Source: Paenibacillus dauci | GTDB lineage: Bacteria > Bacillota > Bacilli > Paenibacillales > Paenibacillaceae | Length of the DNA: 64,000 nucleotides | Assembly (NCBI RefSeq): GCF_000971985.1 | Contig: NZ_KQ040798.1 | Location: forward strand, 735,826-799,825 | Reading direction: 5' to 3' | Shown here: piece by piece, positions 60,836-64,000 of the stretch | How positions within the stretch are numbered: the stretch's first letter is position 1 | Layout: every line of letters begins with the position of its first letter | Notes under the pieces: generated by a model | Told to the model about the DNA's origin: nothing | The model's database searches: none | The model's input: only the letters and a program-made list of their open reading frames with translations | Position numbers and translations under genes: made by a program

Positions 60836-61689
60836 AGCTGGGACTTAGCACGTACAGCCTGCACGGTTCCCTCAGCTCCGGTGCGATGACCGTACTGGAT
60901 GTAATTGATTATACGGCAGAGCTGGGTGGGCAGCATGTAGAGATCGTGCCGCTCAGCTATAGTCTGTCCGAGAATCCGGAACTGACGATGCAGATCGTCG
61001 AGCGCGCCCGTCAGCAGGGGATTGAGCTGTCCAACTATGCAATCGGTGCCAATTTTCTGACTGATGATCCTGATGCCTATGAACGCGAGATTGAACGGGT
61101 CATTAGCGAAGTGGATATCGCCGCCAGACTGGGCGTGAAGCTGATGCGTCATGATGTAGCGTCCTCGCCGGATGTGTCGATTGCCAATTTTAACCGCCAT
61201 CTAGGTCGGCTGGCGGATGCCTGTCGCCGGGTCGCTGATCACGCTGCCAATTACGGGATAACCACCAGTGTGGAGAATCACGGCTTTCTGATCCAGCATG
61301 CCGATCGGGTACAGGCTCTGATACAGGCTGTAGATCGCCCCAATTATAAAACAACGCTGGATGTGGGTAATTTTGTATGTGCAGATGAGAATCCGGTAGC
61401 TGCCGTACAGAAAAATCTGCCGTTTGCGTCCATGGTGCATATCAAGGACTTTTATATGCGTCCTTCCCATCGCAATCCCGGTGCAGGCTGGTTCACCAGT
61501 ACAAGTGGCGTCTATCTGCGCGGTGCCATTATCGGGCAGGGAGATCTGGATATGTGGAAGATTCTGCATACGATCAAGGCTTCCGGGTACGACGGATATA
61601 TTTCGGTTGAATTTGAAGGCATGGAAGACGGCATGACTGGTTCGAGGATCGGTATGGAAAATGTACAGCGAATCTGGGACGAAGTCTAA
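60832..61689 (+). CDS. Sugar phosphate isomerase/epimerase (xylose isomerase-like TIM barrel)
   Basis: 285 residues, GTG start inside the previous stop, with GGGAGGTG upstream. AP-endonuclease-2-type barrel: LGLSTYSLHGSL, GGQHVEIVPLSY, TTSVENHGF (metal Glu), TTLDVGNFVCADE (Asp), MVHIKDFYMRPS (His/Lys/Asp) and YDGYISVEFEGMED (Glu). Probably isomerises or dehydrates the keto-sugar made by the neighbouring oxidoreductase. Confidence 0.92.
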   Translation: MKLGLSTYSLHGSLSSGAMTVLDVIDYTAELGGQHVEIVPLSYSLSENPELTMQIVERARQQGIELSNYAIGANFLTDDPDAYEREIERVISEVDIAARLGVKLMRHDVASSPDVSIANFNRHLGRLADACRRVADHAANYGITTSVENHGFLIQHADRVQALIQAVDRPNYKTTLDVGNFVCADENPVAAVQKNLPFASMVHIKDFYMRPSHRNPGAGWFTSTSGVYLRGAIIGQGDLDMWKILHTIKASGYDGYISVEFEGMEDGMTGSRIGMENVQRIWDEV

Positions 61690-61793
61690 GCGATACAAGC
61701 TGGATATCGCCTCATACTGGACAGTCTGCCGTGAATACCTGTTTACCGGCAAACTCGTCTTTCTTTTACCAAAACTGTAAAGGAAGTGATTCC

Positions 61794-62666
61794 ATGGCAA
61801 CAGAACTTGGCAAAATTGGCGTGATTGCAGACGCATTCAAACTGGAACTTCGCGAGAATCTGCTCAAAGCAAAAGAAGTTGGTGCAGACGGTGTACAGAT
61901 CTGGGCTACCGAAGGCGTGATGGACCCGGATAATCTGGGCATCGACCGCCGCCTGGATCTCAAAGAGTATCTGGATGGACTGGGGCTGGAAGTATCGGCG
62001 CTGTGTGCGGACTTTGGTGGCAACGGCTTCCATAGCGCACAGGATAATATCTGGAAAATCGAAAAGTCCAAAAAAATTCTCACACTCGCTCTGGAACTGG
62101 GTACGCCTATTGTAACGACTCATATCGGAATCGTACCTGAGGATACCAATGCGCCCGAATATGCCATTATGCAAAAAGCCTGTAATGAACTGGCCGAATT
62201 CGCTTCTTCAATGGGTGGTTACTTTGCGATCGAGACCGGACCGGAACCGGCTGCCCGGCTCAAGCAGTTCCTCGATTCCCTGGACAGCAAAGGCGTAGCC
62301 GTAAACTTTGACCCGGCCAATATGGTTATGGTCACCGGAGACGATCCGGTGCAGGGTGTATACACGCTCAAGGATTATATTGTGCATACCCATGTCAAAG
62401 ACGGCATTCGCAACCGCGAGGTCAATCCGCATGATGTATACGGCAATCTGAGCCATGAACAGATCGCAGCGTTCGAGGATGGCAGTATTGGCTTCCAGGA
62501 AGTCGCACTCGGCGAAGGACAGGTCGATTTCAAAGCCTATTTCGCAGCGCTGCAGGATATTGGCTACACCGGCTACCTGACAATCGAGCGCGAAGTCGGT
62601 CAACAGCCTGAACAGGATATCCGGCGGGCCGTCGAGTTTATCCAGGGATTCAAAGCCACTGTCTAG
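61794..62666 (+). CDS. Sugar phosphate isomerase/epimerase (IolE/IolI-like)
   Basis: 290 residues from the ATG at 61794 (AAAGGAAG upstream). Second barrel of the same superfamily but of a different subgroup: GADGVQIWATEGVMDP, YFAIETGPEPA (metal Glu), AVNFDPANMVMV (Asp), YIVHTHVKDGIRN (His, Asp) and YTGYLTIEREVG (Glu). Third gene of the operon, 104 nt after the previous one. Together with the oxidoreductase it points to an epimerisation route through keto-sugars. Confidence 0.92.
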   Translation: MATELGKIGVIADAFKLELRENLLKAKEVGADGVQIWATEGVMDPDNLGIDRRLDLKEYLDGLGLEVSALCADFGGNGFHSAQDNIWKIEKSKKILTLALELGTPIVTTHIGIVPEDTNAPEYAIMQKACNELAEFASSMGGYFAIETGPEPAARLKQFLDSLDSKGVAVNFDPANMVMVTGDDPVQGVYTLKDYIVHTHVKDGIRNREVNPHDVYGNLSHEQIAAFEDGSIGFQEVALGEGQVDFKAYFAALQDIGYTGYLTIEREVGQQPEQDIRRAVEFIQGFKATV

Positions 62667-62696
62667 AAATTGACAGGGATACCATAATGGGAAGAC

Positions 62697-62754
62697 ACAG
62701 CATACAGCGCGAGCAGTGGGTAGCCAGCATCCTGCTGCTCGCGCTGTATGCTGT
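62697..62754. repeat. Perfect 20-bp inverted repeat after the isomerase operon
   Basis: ACAGCATACAGCGCGAGCAG at 62697-62716 and its exact complement at 62735-62754, loop of 18 nt. No T-run follows on either strand, so it is not a classical terminator; it may protect the mRNA 3' end. Confidence 0.85.
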
Positions 62755-62847
62755 CGTGCATGTCCCCTATGCAGAGGATGAAAACTGTATGGATGATGCA
62801 CACTCAGCATAGATAGATCCCCCTTCATTCATGCATAAAATATGTAC

Positions 62848-62896
62848 AAAAAAGCTGATTTCATCCACTGTCTGACAGCGATGAAATCAGCTTTTT
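62848..62896. terminator. Bidirectional intrinsic terminator
   Basis: AAAAAGCTGATTTCAT pairs with ATGAAATCAGCTTTTT around an inner CTGTCTGACAG hairpin. Confidence 0.88.
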
Positions 62897-62923
62897 AAGT
62901 TAACGATAGCCTTGATCGGCACT

Positions 62924-63564
62924 CTATCTTACTAACGATATTAACAAATAAAGAGCGATCACCCAGATCATCAGCGCCGAACAACGGTTCAGCCAGTAGA
63001 ACCAGCGTCCGCTGCGATCAAATACCCCGACGCCATCCCTGCTGCAGCCAACACTGCAAACCAGAGCCAGGAAACGATAATACAGGTCCACATAAACGCC
63101 AGCTTTTGCTGACCTTCATACTGAAGTGAACTCGTTCCTATGACGCCGATCGTATCCAGAATAGCATGCGGATTGAGCAGCGATACCGACAGCGCGAATA
63201 GTATCTGTTTGCGCGCGGGCAGAGCTGCCGTTTGGTTTGGCTGCTCTTCTCCGTCTACTACCGCGGCTGTCCGGACAGTCTCGGCACTTTTCCACGTCAC
63301 ATATCCCATGTAAATCAGAAACAGTACTCCCGCCAGCATCAGTACCGTTTTGACCCATGGTAGTCCCAGCACCAGGACCGATACTCCGCCGATAGCCAGA
63401 CTGATCAGCAGCGTATCACATAATCCGGCGGTAATCACTACCGGCAACACTTTCCACCATCTGCGCTGTACCATTCCCTGCTGAAAAATAAATACATTCT
63501 GGACACCCAGCGGCAGAATCAATCCCAGTGCCAATATAAAAGCATGCAGTATAACACCAGCCAT
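62924..63564 (-). pseudogene. LysE/ArgO-family exporter with a frameshift near its C-terminus
   Basis: From the ATG at 63564 (AAGGGGGAG upstream) the protein follows the amino acid exporter family: LILPLGVQNVFIFQQG, VLFLIYMGYVTWKSA and SLLNPHAILDTIGVIG. After AAAGMASG the frame runs into an unrelated tail and stops at 62989. The other frame gives the expected ending: VFDRSGRWFYWLNRCSALMI, then WVIALYLLISLV, stop at 62924. One extra G in the G4 run at 63025-63028 would restore it. Real mutation or base-calling error. Confidence 0.8.
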
Positions 63565-63684
63565 TTGTATCTCCCCCTTGTTCACCAATACCAGTGTAGC
63601 GCGGGATCAACAAACTGCATACAGCAATAATGTTTCTTTTATTTTTCTAATAATCTTATAAAATGAAACTCTATTTGCTCTTGC

Positions 63685-64000
63685 TTATCTCTTCTCTCCA
63701 TCAACATACACCGATGATCCTCTTGTTCTCGCCCAGTCCGCAATCCGCGATGGATCGCCTTTCCATAATCGCTGCTTGCCCCATATATTACTCTCCGGCA
63801 CACCATCACACTCCACTCGTATGACGGGGAAAAGAGCTGTAGGACGCTCTTTGGGAAGTCCTTTGATCCATAGTACCTGATCCTGCTGCTCAAATTCCAG
63901 CTCCTGTCCGGTCGTGAGCAGTGTCACCCGTTTTACTCGCGATACCAGGTCGGCAAGGCGTATTTCCGGCTTCCCATCCCAGAAGCGAATAATCAAATAC
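63685..64000 (-). CDS. Alpha-L-fucosidase (GH29), C-terminal part; gene starts outside the window
   Basis: The frame is open to base 64000 and ends at 63685, giving the last 104 residues or so. KPEIRLADLVSRVKRVTLL, TGQELEFEQQDQVLWIKGLP and FPVIRVECDG match the C-terminal beta domain of GH29 fucosidases (SVTLLGTGEKLKWKQ...GLVVxLP type). About 35 further residues (SNIWGKQRLWKGDPSRIADW and beyond) extend past the usual end. The catalytic domain is not in the window. Confidence 0.75.
   Translation of the reverse strand, partial: YLIIRFWDGKPEIRLADLVSRVKRVTLLTTGQELEFEQQDQVLWIKGLPKERPTALFPVIRVECDGVPESNIWGKQRLWKGDPSRIADWARTRGSSVYVDGEKR

Overview
The window looks like a chromosomal stretch of a Paenibacillus-type Firmicute. 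The evidence is indirect but consistent: two LplABC-like sugar ABC transporters with large lipoprotein binding proteins, many AraC/LacI regulators, strong AGGAGG ribosome binding sites, a copper-amine-oxidase-N stalk domain, a sporulation-kinase-like sensor, and a lasso-peptide locus of the paeninodin type. No rRNA, tRNA, CRISPR array, insertion sequence or phage gene was recognised.

Layout. 1-6.7 kb: two carbohydrate ABC transporters around a LacI regulator, with a perfect CcpA cre-type site in front of the second. 6.8-8.7 kb: membrane histidine kinase. 9-13.2 kb: three small very acidic proteins, a viroplasmin/RNase H protein, an MFS exporter and two large homologous palindromes in opposite orientation. 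13.3-19 kb: large methyltransferase, pectinacetylesterase-like esterase, and a translationally coupled M50 protease/TIM-barrel pair. 19.2-25.9 kb: GIY-YIG protein, AEC transporter, lipoprotein cyclophilin, a c-di-GMP-I riboswitch controlling a secreted protein, a polysaccharide deacetylase and cysC. 25.9-27.8 kb: AraC regulator and divergent aldo/keto reductase.

28-36.2 kb is the most distinctive locus: a complete lasso-peptide operon on the minus strand, in the order small unknown protein, cyclase (C), four tandem precursor genes (A), HprK-like kinase (K), RRE protein (B1), leader protease (B2), nucleotidyltransferase-family protein (N), ABC exporter (D). The four precursors are absent from ordinary ORF lists because of their size. 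They encode near-identical cores with a predicted Ala1-Asp9 ring and a C-terminal Ser for the kinase. The kinase reading frame has no ATG/GTG/TTG at the expected start; it appears to begin at an ATT codon 8 nt after a good ribosome binding site.

37-50 kb: aldo/keto reductase, discoidin-like secreted protein, stalk lipoprotein, divergent IF-3 paralogue, six-PAS hybrid histidine kinase, PD-(D/E)XK nuclease, and a hexuronate operon (AraC, uxuA, SDR mannonate oxidoreductase). 50.5-58.5 kb: MFS transporter and an RNA-repair operon (Hen1, Pnkp, RtcB), with an (Asn-Thr)n microsatellite inside Hen1 and an intrinsic terminator directly in front of Hen1 that suggests attenuation. 58.6-62.7 kb: AraC regulator divergent from a sugar/inositol-type oxidoreductase-isomerase operon. 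62.9-64 kb: a frameshifted LysE-family exporter and the C-terminal end of an alpha-L-fucosidase.

Theme: plant-polysaccharide and sugar uptake and breakdown, with two specialised modules, the lasso peptide locus and the RNA-repair operon.
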